Assembly: GCA_036654235.1 (NCBI GenBank) | Contig: JAVVSK010000017.1 | Span: forward strand, 1 to 36,870 | DNA: 36,870 bases | From: JAVVSK01 sp036654235 | GTDB lineage: Bacteria; Bacillota; Clostridia; Christensenellales; CAG-138 | Reading direction: 5' to 3' | Program-made: the position numbers and the translations under genes | In this document: one piece after another, positions 25,447 through 33,489 of the stretch | How positions within the stretch are numbered: position 1 is the first letter of the stretch | Layout of the letters: every line of letters begins with the position of its first letter | Notes under the pieces: generated by a model | Database searches by the model: none | What the model was told of the DNA's origin: nothing | Seen by the model: only the letters and a program-made list of their open reading frames with translations

Positions 25447-25701
25447 CCCCGTTTTGTCGGTTCAATTCTTCATGAAAAAGCAAACAAAAGCAGCCCCTGT
25501 TTTAAAATTGGATTAACGGTATCTATCGTATATTAAAAAAACAGGCTTAAATCACAGAAAAATCACATTGCAGCCTATTTTAATACTTGTTATATTAAAT
25601 ATTCGTCAAAGGTAGTAAAGACAGTTGAAAACGGTGAAAATTAATGTTAGTATCATCATGCCACAAAAAAATTGGGCGTTAATTTTGAAAGGAAGAATAT
25701 A
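25447..25701. other. AT-rich intergenic region before the acylation operon
   Basis: Beyond the promoter at 25625-25653 I see no gene or strong structure here. With the arcC terminator the gap totals about 315 nt. Confidence 0.5.
25625..25653 (+). promoter_or_regulatory. Promoter of the lipoprotein-MBOAT-DHHW operon
   Basis: TTGAAA (25625-25630), 17 nt, then TAGTAT (25648-25653) preceded by TGT as an extended -10, about 49 nt before the lipoprotein start. Confidence 0.55.
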
Positions 25702-26328
25702 ATGAAAAAAAACATCTCATTCGTTTTAGCACTTATGATGCTCTCAGCTATGCTTATAGGCTGTACTCCCCAGAAACAGCCGACCAATACGGGCGCTCCA
25801 TCGAGCTCTCCGTTAAGTTCTCCAACGGTTGCGCCGAGCGCAGCTCCGTCGGTTGAGCCGTCGGTAGATCCTTCCGCCTCAGCGGCTCCTAAAAGTCCTT
25901 TGGAAGCCGTTATTGACGATATAGTAAAAAAAGCGGGCGAATCACTGGATGGAACGGTTACTGCTCCCGTTACGGTCGAAAATGCACAGGATCTAACCGG
26001 ACTTACCGCTGAACAGTTTACGGAGAACATAAAAGAGGCGATAAACGTTCAGGCTATGATAAATATAAATGCGCACCTTATCGTTTTACTTGAGGCGGGA
26101 AGTCCCGAGAAGGCCGAAAGTGCTGCAAAATTAATAGCCGGTGGTTTTAATACGAGACGCTGGGTTTGCGTAACCCCCGAAAAATGCGCCGTTATAACCG
26201 GCGGTAATTATGTTCTCCTCGTTGCGTCAAACGCACTTACGACGGATAAACTTGTTAATGCGTTCATAGTTTTTGCGGGAGATAAGGCTGGTCAGCCGGA
26301 TTTCTTCTTCGAGAATAAAGCAGAGTAA
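25702..26328 (+). CDS. Lipoprotein, DUF4358-like, of the acyltransferase operon
   Basis: A 208-aa lipoprotein. Residues 1-20 form a type II signal peptide with lipobox LIGC, so the mature N-terminus would be a lipid-modified Cys outside the membrane. A Pro/Ser/Ala-rich linker (to about residue 70) precedes a compact domain of about 110 residues that looks like DUF4358, a domain often encoded beside MBOAT and DHHW genes in Firmicutes; I rate that match as probable. GAAAGGA precedes ATG 25702, and the stop is directly followed by the MBOAT ATG. Confidence 0.75.
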   Translation: MKKNISFVLALMMLSAMLIGCTPQKQPTNTGAPSSSPLSSPTVAPSAAPSVEPSVDPSASAAPKSPLEAVIDDIVKKAGESLDGTVTAPVTVENAQDLTGLTAEQFTENIKEAINVQAMININAHLIVLLEAGSPEKAESAAKLIAGGFNTRRWVCVTPEKCAVITGGNYVLLVASNALTTDKLVNAFIVFAGDKAGQPDFFFENKAE

Positions 26329-27720
26329 ATGCTGTTTTCAAGTATACCATTTTTATACTTTTTTTTCCCGGCTTTATTGGCGCTATATTTTATAGCGCCA
26401 AAGGGATTAAAAAACGCCGTCTTGCTTCTGGCAAGCGTCGTTTTTTATATTTGGGGAGAGCCAATATATATATTATTAATGTTGGGCTCAACGCTATTGG
26501 GCTATATTTTTGGACTTCTTATAGATCGTTTTCGCGGTAAGAAACTCTCAAAAATCTTCATGATAGCTTCCGTTGTGACTCTTATCGGATTCTTAGGTCT
26601 ATTTAAATATGCTGACTTTTTTATAGGCATAGCTAACGGACTTGGTGCGGATATCGGAATGTTAAAGCTTGCGCTTCCTATCGGGATAAGTTTTTATACG
26701 TTTCAAATTTTATCCTATACGATAGATGTCTATAGGGGAACGGCGGAGGTCGCCAAAAACCCAATTGACTTTGCCGCTTATGTAACGTTTTTTCCCCAAC
26801 TCGTCGCCGGACCTATAGTTCGATATACGGACGTTGCGCGCGAGCTAAAGAAGAGGGAACATAGTTTCGAGGGTGTCGCTATAGGCGCATCGCGCTTTAC
26901 GATAGGTCTTGCGAAAAAAATATTGATAGCTAACGTATTAGCGGAAGTCTGCTCAATATACAGAACATCAACGGCTCATACGGCTCTGTTCTCTTGGGTA
27001 TACGCTATAGCCTACATGCTGCACATATACTTTGATTTTTCCGGGTATAGCGATATGGCTATAGGTTTAGGGCGGATATTCGGTTTTAAGTTTCCGGAAA
27101 ATTTCAATTACCCGTATATAGCGGCGAGTATCACCGATTTTTGGCGGCGTTGGCATATGACATTAAGCTCATGGTTTCGCGATTATGTTTATATTCCGCT
27201 AGGCGGAAACCGCGTTAAACCTTGGAGAAATGCGTTCAATATATTGATAGTTTGGGCACTTACGGGATTTTGGCATGGAGCGGGGTTTACATTCTTAGCT
27301 TGGGGGCTTTACTTCGCGCTATTTTTATTAATCGAAAAGTTCTTATTAAAGGACTTTTTGAAAAAGTTGCCGCGAGTTTTAACGCACACATATGCGCTAA
27401 TAATCGTCCTATTTTCATGGGTTCTTTTCGACGCGGAGAGTATTTCGGCGGCATTATCAACTATGGGAAATATGCTATTTATAAACACGCCGGCTTTCGA
27501 CGCTACGGCGCTTTATTATTTAAGGAGCTACGCTGTTCCGCTTATAATCGGAATAATCGGCTGTACGCCGCTTCCTAAACTTATAGCTTCGAAATTTTCG
27601 GCGCGCTTTGAAAAAACGGCAATAATAATAAAACCAATATTTGTAGTGGCACTTTTGATGCTAACTACGGCGTACCTAGTAGACGGGTCGTTTAACCCGT
27701 TTATATATTTTAGATTTTAA
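26329..27720 (+). CDS. MBOAT family O-acyltransferase (AlgI/DltB/PatA-like)
   Basis: A 463-aa polytopic membrane protein of the MBOAT family, which moves acyl groups (usually acetyl) across the membrane to extracellular polysaccharide or other cell-wall polymers. The conserved core is clear: PLVAGPIVRY-like FPQLVAGPIVRY, FDFSGYSDMAIGLGRIFG, FWRRWHMTLSSWFRDYVYIPLGG (His276) and GFWHGAGF with the likely catalytic His316. About ten hydrophobic segments are present. The ATG follows the lipoprotein stop without a gap. The product it modifies cannot be read from the window. Confidence 0.93.
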   Translation: MLFSSIPFLYFFFPALLALYFIAPKGLKNAVLLLASVVFYIWGEPIYILLMLGSTLLGYIFGLLIDRFRGKKLSKIFMIASVVTLIGFLGLFKYADFFIGIANGLGADIGMLKLALPIGISFYTFQILSYTIDVYRGTAEVAKNPIDFAAYVTFFPQLVAGPIVRYTDVARELKKREHSFEGVAIGASRFTIGLAKKILIANVLAEVCSIYRTSTAHTALFSWVYAIAYMLHIYFDFSGYSDMAIGLGRIFGFKFPENFNYPYIAASITDFWRRWHMTLSSWFRDYVYIPLGGNRVKPWRNAFNILIVWALTGFWHGAGFTFLAWGLYFALFLLIEKFLLKDFLKKLPRVLTHTYALIIVLFSWVLFDAESISAALSTMGNMLFINTPAFDATALYYLRSYAVPLIIGIIGCTPLPKLIASKFSARFEKTAIIIKPIFVVALLMLTTAYLVDGSFNPFIYFRF

Positions 27721-27733
27721 GGGAGGGGAAAAT

Positions 27734-28846
27734 ATGAACGATAAAATTAAACGAATAGGTGCGATAATAACATCGGTAGTCTTTTTAACGGCAATAGTCG
27801 GGCTTTCGGTTGCAAATATCCTCTATATCCCTCCCGAAATTTCTAAGAGCGAAAGACGGTATTTAGCTACGTTTCCGGAGTTTACTTTCGAAACGATTAT
27901 TAACAAGAAATTTATGCAGGGTTTCGAAAAATATGCGCCAGATAGCTTCGTTGCGCGGGACGCTTTTAGGGCAGCAAAGGCGTTTTCGCAATATAACCTT
28001 CTCTTTTTAAAGGACAGCAACGGTATTTATACGGCGGAGGGTCATGCGGCTAAACTAATAAAAGAAAACGACGATTCTGTAAGTCTATTAGCGAAGAACG
28101 TTCAAAAACTTATAGAAAAAATGCCTTCAGTGAACGCATATTTTTCGCTTATTCCCGATAAGGGCTATTACTTGGCGGAGAAAAACGGGTATATTCCGAT
28201 GAACTATGCGCTTATGGAAAAAATTCTGAAAGATGGCATAAAAGACGCGCGATTTATCGACCTTTTCCCGGTTTTAGGAATAGACGATTTTTATAATACC
28301 GATTTACATTGGCGTCAGGAACGGCTCGAAGGAGTTGTCGCTTTTTTATCGGAGTCAATTGGCTTTTCGACGGACTTTGACTATGAAAAGACCGATTTTC
28401 ATGGCTTTTACGGGGCATATCTTGGTCAATCAGCGCTTACGCTTAAAAGCGAAACGCTCTCAATTTTAAGGAGCTCGTCAACGGAAAGTGCGAAAGTAAA
28501 ACTTTTAAACCCAAAGACGATGAAACTCGAAGAAGCTACTATGTATGATCTTGAAGCATATACCGGTATAGACCCATACGATATATATTTGCATGGGGCG
28601 CAGGCGGTGATAACGATAGAAAACCCGAATGCGGATACGGATAAGTCATTGACGATATTTAGGGATTCGTTTTCTAGCAGTCTAACGCCATTGATAACAT
28701 GCGCCTATTCGAGCATAACTCTCATCGATTTACGGTATATAAACGCGGGTCTTGCTATGTCAATGTTTCCTCCGGAACGCGGGAGCGACGTTTTATTCAT
28801 ATATGGAGTCGAAATAATAAACAACGCCGGAACTATGCTCTTTTGA
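27734..28846 (+). CDS. DHHW family protein (AlgX/AlgJ-like acetylation partner)
   Basis: A 370-aa protein with an N-terminal signal anchor (about residues 7-30) and an extracellular SGNH-like domain. The family motif is seen as DLHW at 190-193, after KSERRYLATFP and RDAFRAAKAF, all typical of DHHW proteins that act after an MBOAT protein in polysaccharide O-acetylation. GGGAGGGG precedes the ATG. Its last codons overlap the -35 of the SCIFF promoter. Confidence 0.88.
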   Translation: MNDKIKRIGAIITSVVFLTAIVGLSVANILYIPPEISKSERRYLATFPEFTFETIINKKFMQGFEKYAPDSFVARDAFRAAKAFSQYNLLFLKDSNGIYTAEGHAAKLIKENDDSVSLLAKNVQKLIEKMPSVNAYFSLIPDKGYYLAEKNGYIPMNYALMEKILKDGIKDARFIDLFPVLGIDDFYNTDLHWRQERLEGVVAFLSESIGFSTDFDYEKTDFHGFYGAYLGQSALTLKSETLSILRSSSTESAKVKLLNPKTMKLEEATMYDLEAYTGIDPYDIYLHGAQAVITIENPNADTDKSLTIFRDSFSSSLTPLITCAYSSITLIDLRYINAGLAMSMFPPERGSDVLFIYGVEIINNAGTMLF

Positions 28847-28871
28847 CATGGCGCTTACGTTGTTGTATAAT
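28843..28871 (+). promoter_or_regulatory. Full-consensus SigA promoter of the SCIFF gene
   Basis: TTGACA (28843-28848), exactly 17 nt, then TATAAT (28866-28871): both hexamers match consensus. The -35 contains the DHHW stop codon (28844-28846). Confidence 0.9.
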
Positions 28872-28902
28872 ACATTCGGATTTTTTTGAGAGGTGATATT
28901 TT

Positions 28903-29046
28903 ATGAAACATATCAATACAGTTAAAACCGCATGCATAAAGAATACGGCGGATTCGGGTTGCGGCGAATGCCAAGCATCATGCCAGTCGGCTTGCAAAAC
29001 CTCATGCACTGTTGCTAATCAGGTTTGTAAAAAGGAACAAAAATAA
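28903..29046 (+). CDS. scfA: SCIFF ranthipeptide precursor (with a seventh cysteine)
   Basis: A 47-aa ribosomally made peptide of the six-cysteines-in-forty-five (SCIFF) family, substrate of the radical SAM maturase encoded next to it, which links Cys sulfur to a Thr or other residue by a thioether. Residues 1-19 are leader-like (MKHINTVKT) and 20-42 the core, CGECQASCQSACKTSC plus TVANQVC. The six family cysteines are C20, C23, C27, C31, C35 and C42; an extra C11 lies in the leader. GAGAGGTGAT precedes the ATG. The strong promoter upstream fits the need for much more peptide than enzyme. Its cellular role (quorum or metabolic control has been proposed for ranthipeptides) is not settled. Confidence 0.95.
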   Translation: MKHINTVKTACIKNTADSGCGECQASCQSACKTSCTVANQVCKKEQK

Positions 29047-29074
29047 TATATCCGATTAAAATTGGTATCGCGTT

Positions 29075-29159
29075 AAAACAGGCGCAGCTTAATGCGTCTG
29101 TTTTGCGGTATGCGCATATATTTTTTCTGACGCGCGAAAATTGTTCTCCGGCGTCAGAA
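29075..29159 (+). promoter_or_regulatory. Two hairpins between SCIFF and its maturase
   Basis: A first 12-bp stem with one G-U (29075-29086 with 29093-29104, loop GCTTAA) ends in TTTT. A second 9-bp stem, TTCTGACGC/GCGTCAGAA (29125-29133 with 29151-29159), lies 4 nt before the maturase ribosome binding site AGGAGG (29164-29169). They probably reduce maturase transcription or translation relative to the peptide and protect the peptide mRNA. Confidence 0.55.
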
Positions 29160-29175
29160 TTTTAGGAGGCATAAT

Positions 29176-30498
29176 TTGATTCACGCATTCAAAGCATTAG
29201 GAAAAAACATACTTATGGACGTTGAAAGCGGAGCCATTCATGTACTTGATGACGCCGCGTTTTTAGTTGCATGCGCTTTAGAGGAGGGAAAAGATCCTTA
29301 TGAAACGGGCGCTTCAACCGAGGAAACGAAAGAAATTCTGTTGGAACTTGACGAGATTAAGAAGAACGGCGAATTTATGAGTCCACCTCCGGAAATTGAG
29401 GAACTTCCGTTCGACGATACAATAAAATCGATGTGCCTTCACGTTGCGCATGATTGCAATTTACGATGCAAATATTGTTTCGCGGGGACGGGCGAGTTTC
29501 ATGGTGAGCGGTCGATGATGAGCGTTGAGACGGCGCGGCGCGCCCTCGACTTTTTAATAGCACATTCGAAAAACAGACAGCATTTGGAGGTTGATCTCTT
29601 TGGCGGAGAGCCGCTTATGAATATGGATGTTGTCAGGGAAGCTGTTGCATACGGGAGAGAACTCGAAAAGAAGTACGGAAAAAAAATAAACTTTACTATG
29701 ACGACGAACGGAGTTCTATTGAACGACGAAACGATAGAGTTTTTAAACCGTGAAATGTACAATATTGTAATAAGCATAGATGGGCGAAAATCGGTAAACG
29801 ATGCTGTACGGACGACGGTGGGTGGTGGTTCAGCATATGACGTTATAGTTAAAAACGCTAAAAAGCTTGTCGACGGACGAAACGGAGAATACTATATAAG
29901 GGGCACTTTTACTAATAAAAACCTAGACTTTGCGAAGGATGTTGAAGCGATATACAACCTCGGGTTCGATCAAATTTCAATAGAACCGGTTGTTTTAGGC
30001 GAAAACGATTCGTTAGCCATAAGGAAAGAAAATTTAGAACAGATATTTGCTGAGTATGATAAACTTTTAAACATGATAATAGAATATGGGAAACAGGGGA
30101 AATTCATAAACTTTTTTCATTTTATGGTTGATCTTACGCATAGCCCATGCCTTAAAAAGCGTCTAAAGGGTTGCGGCGCGGGAGTTGAATATGTTTCCGT
30201 TACTCCCGATGGCGAGATATACCCATGCCATCAGTTTGCGGGCGAAAACGGATTTGCTATGGGCAACGTCTTTGACGATACGATAGATAATGATTTACAA
30301 AAAAAATTTCACGGGTGCAATATATTGACTAAGCCAAAATGCAAAGAGTGCTTTGCTAAATATTTTTGTAGCGGGGGCTGCGCGGCGAATGCATATCGCT
30401 ATGAGGGCGATATAAATCATCCGCACGAAATATCTTGTGCACTTATGAGAAAACGCGCCGAATGTGCCATAGCTAAGTTCGTTTATGAAAATATTTGA
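29176..30498 (+). CDS. scfB: Thioether cross-link-forming SCIFF peptide maturase (radical SAM/SPASM)
   Basis: A 440-aa radical SAM enzyme that installs the thioether link in the SCIFF peptide. An N-terminal region of about 85 residues resembles the peptide-recognition part of the family; the SAM-binding [4Fe-4S] motif is C94, C98 and C101 in HDCNLRCKYC. VDLFGGEPLMN is the GGE motif of SAM binding. The C-terminal SPASM part has many cysteines, including CGAGVEYVSVTPDGEIYPC, CKECFAKYFCSGGC and a late HEISC, for two auxiliary clusters. The start is TTG 29176, 6 nt after AGGAGG, with no ATG nearby. It overlaps recJ by 14 bp. Confidence 0.95.
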   Translation: MIHAFKALGKNILMDVESGAIHVLDDAAFLVACALEEGKDPYETGASTEETKEILLELDEIKKNGEFMSPPPEIEELPFDDTIKSMCLHVAHDCNLRCKYCFAGTGEFHGERSMMSVETARRALDFLIAHSKNRQHLEVDLFGGEPLMNMDVVREAVAYGRELEKKYGKKINFTMTTNGVLLNDETIEFLNREMYNIVISIDGRKSVNDAVRTTVGGGSAYDVIVKNAKKLVDGRNGEYYIRGTFTNKNLDFAKDVEAIYNLGFDQISIEPVVLGENDSLAIRKENLEQIFAEYDKLLNMIIEYGKQGKFINFFHFMVDLTHSPCLKKRLKGCGAGVEYVSVTPDGEIYPCHQFAGENGFAMGNVFDDTIDNDLQKKFHGCNILTKPKCKECFAKYFCSGGCAANAYRYEGDINHPHEISCALMRKRAECAIAKFVYENI

Positions 30499-32929
30499 GT
30501 GTTCGGTAAAAGATGATGAAATTAACGTCGATGTCGAGACTTTGAAAAGTCTCGGCTTTTCCGAGATAATGATTAAGCTTCTCATTGCGCGCGGGATAAA
30601 AACGGGGAATGAGGCAAAAAGCTTTTTATATCCGGAGGCTTCGGATATTTTAGATCCATTCACCCTTCCGGATATGGCTATCGCGGTTGAGAGAATAAGA
30701 GTCGCGGCCGAAAGTGCCGAAAAAATATGTATCTTTGGCGATTACGATACCGACGGCATATGTGCAACGGCGATGTTGCTCCAATTTTTTAAGTATGAGG
30801 GTTTAGATTGCTTTTACTATATACCGTCAAGGCATGATGATGGGTACGGAATGAGTAAAGCGTCTATCAAAAAAATATCGGAGCTGGGCGCGAAGCTGAT
30901 AATAACAGTCGATAACGGCGTAACCGCGAATATCGAAATTGAATACGCAAAGTCGCTTGGTCTGGATGTAATAGTTACCGATCACCATAGGTGTTTCGGA
31001 AAAATTCCTGATTGTTCCGCCGTCGTATGCCATACGAGGGTGGATAGCGAATATAAAAACCCTAATCTTTGCGGAGCGGGCGTTGCGCTAAAAATTATAG
31101 GAGCTATCGGAGGAATGATCGCTATGAACCGCTACCTACCCTATGCGGCTCTCGCGACCGTTGCCGATGTTGTTCCTCTTTTCGGAGAAAATCGTGCCAT
31201 AGTTGATATTGGAATATTATCTATCCGTCAGGGTGAAACCCCGATAGGAATATCGGCGCTCTTAAAGGTGGCGGGGGTTGACGAAACTAAGCTGACCGCG
31301 CGCGACCTTGCTTTTATGGTTTCTCCGCGGTTAAACGCCGCGGGGCGAATAGCTAATGCTTCTCTCGGCGTTGAGCTTATGATATCTCAGGATACCGAAT
31401 ATGCCGTGTCTCTTGCCCAGCGCTTAAACGAGCTGAATAACGAGAGAAAAGGAATTGAAAGCGTTATAGTAAACGAAGCATGTGGGCGTATAGAAGCGAC
31501 GGGAGTAGCGAATAGCGCGATAATCGTAGAAGCTTCGGAAAGCTGGAATGCCGGGATAATAGGCATAGCCGCCTCGCGCCTTGTCGAAAAATATTATCGT
31601 CCGGTAATACTTTTTTCCGAGAATGACGGAGTTTTAACGGGTAGTGCAAGGAGCATTCCCGGAGTTGATATCCAAAAACTTTTGTCTGTATTTTCTAAGA
31701 GCTTCATGCGCTTCGGAGGTCATGAGCTGGCGGCGGGTCTTACTATTAGGCGAGAAAACTATGAAACTTTTGCGCGAGATATAAACGACTATCTATATGA
31801 AACGGGAGATAAAAACGCGTTCATTCCGCGTGCGTTTTTCGAAGCTGAATATGGGCTTTCCGATATGAGCGAGGAAATTGTAAACGAAATTGAAAAGCTC
31901 GCGCCGTTTGGAGAGGGAAACCAACAGCCGGTGTTTTGCGCAAAAAACGTTAGGTTGACATCGCTAAAGCGCGTCGGAGTTGACGGTGCGCATCTAAAGA
32001 TGCAGGCGGTTTCAAGCGATAATAGGTTTTTTGATGCGATTGCGTTTTCAAAAGGCGCAGATTTTGATGGGATAATCGACATTGAAACAGCGGATATTTT
32101 ATATGCGCCGTCAATTAATGTTTTTAACGGCAGACGTGCTCTTTCTATAAAGATAAGCGAAATAAACGCAGCGATTCCCGCGGATGCGAAGGGCTATACG
32201 GAAAAAAAGTCCGATAAGTTTTTTGAAAGCTATAGGCATAATCTAAGATTTTTGCAAAGCTATAATGAGCCTCCGAAATTTAAAACTTCTGAATTTGACG
32301 CTTTGGCTTTCGACGGGTTTTCGTCATCCGCGATACTTTGTTTTACGAAATTAGGAGCTGAGAATCTAATAGACCGTTTAAGGTCGAAACCTATTCCATG
32401 CGACATATGCTTTTTTTCGCCTCATGTTGGGGGAAACATTATGAACGCGGCGATTCTCGCTCCGAAGCTAAATGCGGATTGGCTTTCGCGCTTTAAACGT
32501 ATAGTCGTCTATGATTTTCCGTATTCAACGGGGATACTCGAGGCGATTTCGGAGTTATCCGGTTCTCGCGAGATCATCTTTATTAAAAATAATTTTTCGC
32601 CGGACTATGATGTTATAGAAAGCTTTTTACTGAATAGAGACGAGATGAAGGCGCACTATCGCGCCTTAGTAAATCGTTCTAAAACTCCCGAATTCCTCAA
32701 TGCTACCGCAGAATTTACAAGTATGCTGCTGAACGTACCTATATATATTGCTGAGTTCGCTATAGACGTTTTTTTAGAGCTTGAATTTTTTATTCTCGAT
32801 AAGAATCGAAGGCTGATTTTAAACCCATTAGGGAAAAACAGGGAACTTATTGAAAGCCGAATCTATAAAAATGCGATTTCTGCGGAAATTACGGTGACAA
32901 ATGAAAAAAACAAACTTGGTTATCAATAA
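30485..32929 (+). CDS. recJ: Single-stranded-DNA-specific exonuclease RecJ
   Basis: A 5' to 3' single-strand exonuclease in recombination and mismatch or base excision repair. The 814-aa product carries the DHH phosphoesterase motifs: FGDYDTDG, TVDNG, VTDHH (D166, H167, H168) and the DHHA1 motif RFGGHELAAG near residue 420, followed by an OB-type segment and a long C-terminal part usual in Firmicutes. The ATG lies inside the maturase gene (14-bp overlap) with only a weak ribosome binding site, so translation is probably coupled. The recJ-apt neighbourhood is common in Firmicutes. Confidence 0.96.
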   Translation: MKIFECSVKDDEINVDVETLKSLGFSEIMIKLLIARGIKTGNEAKSFLYPEASDILDPFTLPDMAIAVERIRVAAESAEKICIFGDYDTDGICATAMLLQFFKYEGLDCFYYIPSRHDDGYGMSKASIKKISELGAKLIITVDNGVTANIEIEYAKSLGLDVIVTDHHRCFGKIPDCSAVVCHTRVDSEYKNPNLCGAGVALKIIGAIGGMIAMNRYLPYAALATVADVVPLFGENRAIVDIGILSIRQGETPIGISALLKVAGVDETKLTARDLAFMVSPRLNAAGRIANASLGVELMISQDTEYAVSLAQRLNELNNERKGIESVIVNEACGRIEATGVANSAIIVEASESWNAGIIGIAASRLVEKYYRPVILFSENDGVLTGSARSIPGVDIQKLLSVFSKSFMRFGGHELAAGLTIRRENYETFARDINDYLYETGDKNAFIPRAFFEAEYGLSDMSEEIVNEIEKLAPFGEGNQQPVFCAKNVRLTSLKRVGVDGAHLKMQAVSSDNRFFDAIAFSKGADFDGIIDIETADILYAPSINVFNGRRALSIKISEINAAIPADAKGYTEKKSDKFFESYRHNLRFLQSYNEPPKFKTSEFDALAFDGFSSSAILCFTKLGAENLIDRLRSKPIPCDICFFSPHVGGNIMNAAILAPKLNADWLSRFKRIVVYDFPYSTGILEAISELSGSREIIFIKNNFSPDYDVIESFLLNRDEMKAHYRALVNRSKTPEFLNATAEFTSMLLNVPIYIAEFAIDVFLELEFFILDKNRRLILNPLGKNRELIESRIYKNAISAEITVTNEKNKLGYQ

Positions 32930-32967
32930 AAAATAATGTGCAAAAGGAAAAAACTGAGGATAAAACT

Positions 32968-33489
32968 ATGGACTTGCAATCGAAAATAAGAAGCATTCCG
33001 GACTATCCAGTAAAGGGTATTTTATTTCGCGATATAACGACGCTGCTTCGGGACGGGGAAGCGTTCAGCGAACTTATTTCGCGTATGGCAGATCTGATTT
33101 CAAATAAAAAAGTTGACGTTATAGTATCGCCCGAGGCACGCGGCTTTATAGTCGGCGCTGCTTTGGCGGTAAAAATTGGAGCGGGCTTTATACCCCTTAG
33201 AAAGCCGAATAAACTTCCGAGCCGAGTAATACGGCATGAGTATGAACTAGAATACGGGAAAGATATTCTCGAAATGCATTCGGACGCAATTAACCAAGGT
33301 GACCAGGTTTTAATCGTAGATGATCTTTTAGCGACCGGCGGAACGATAGAAGCCGTAGCCGATATGGTTGAAATATGCGGAGGGAAAACGATAGGAGCAT
33401 GTTTTTCGGTTGAACTTATTGACCTTCGCGGAAGAGAGCGCCTAAAAAACATCGACGTTTATTCGGTTATAGAGCTTTCGGGAGAATAA
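32968..33489 (+). CDS. apt: Adenine phosphoribosyltransferase
   Basis: Salvages adenine with PRPP to AMP. The 173-aa product has normal length; PRPP-binding VLIVDDLLATGGT, PEARGFIVGAALA and the N-terminal IRSIPDYPVKGILFRDIT are all typical. Start ATG 32968 follows TGAGGA; the in-frame GTG at 32938 would add ten odd residues and is rejected. Its 3' end overlaps the convergent aroB gene by 23 bp. Confidence 0.97.
   Translation: MDLQSKIRSIPDYPVKGILFRDITTLLRDGEAFSELISRMADLISNKKVDVIVSPEARGFIVGAALAVKIGAGFIPLRKPNKLPSRVIRHEYELEYGKDILEMHSDAINQGDQVLIVDDLLATGGTIEAVADMVEICGGKTIGACFSVELIDLRGRERLKNIDVYSVIELSGE

Noticed and set aside
33003..33452. Minus-strand open frame of 149 codons opposite apt
   Set aside because: Antisense shadow of a well-conserved gene.
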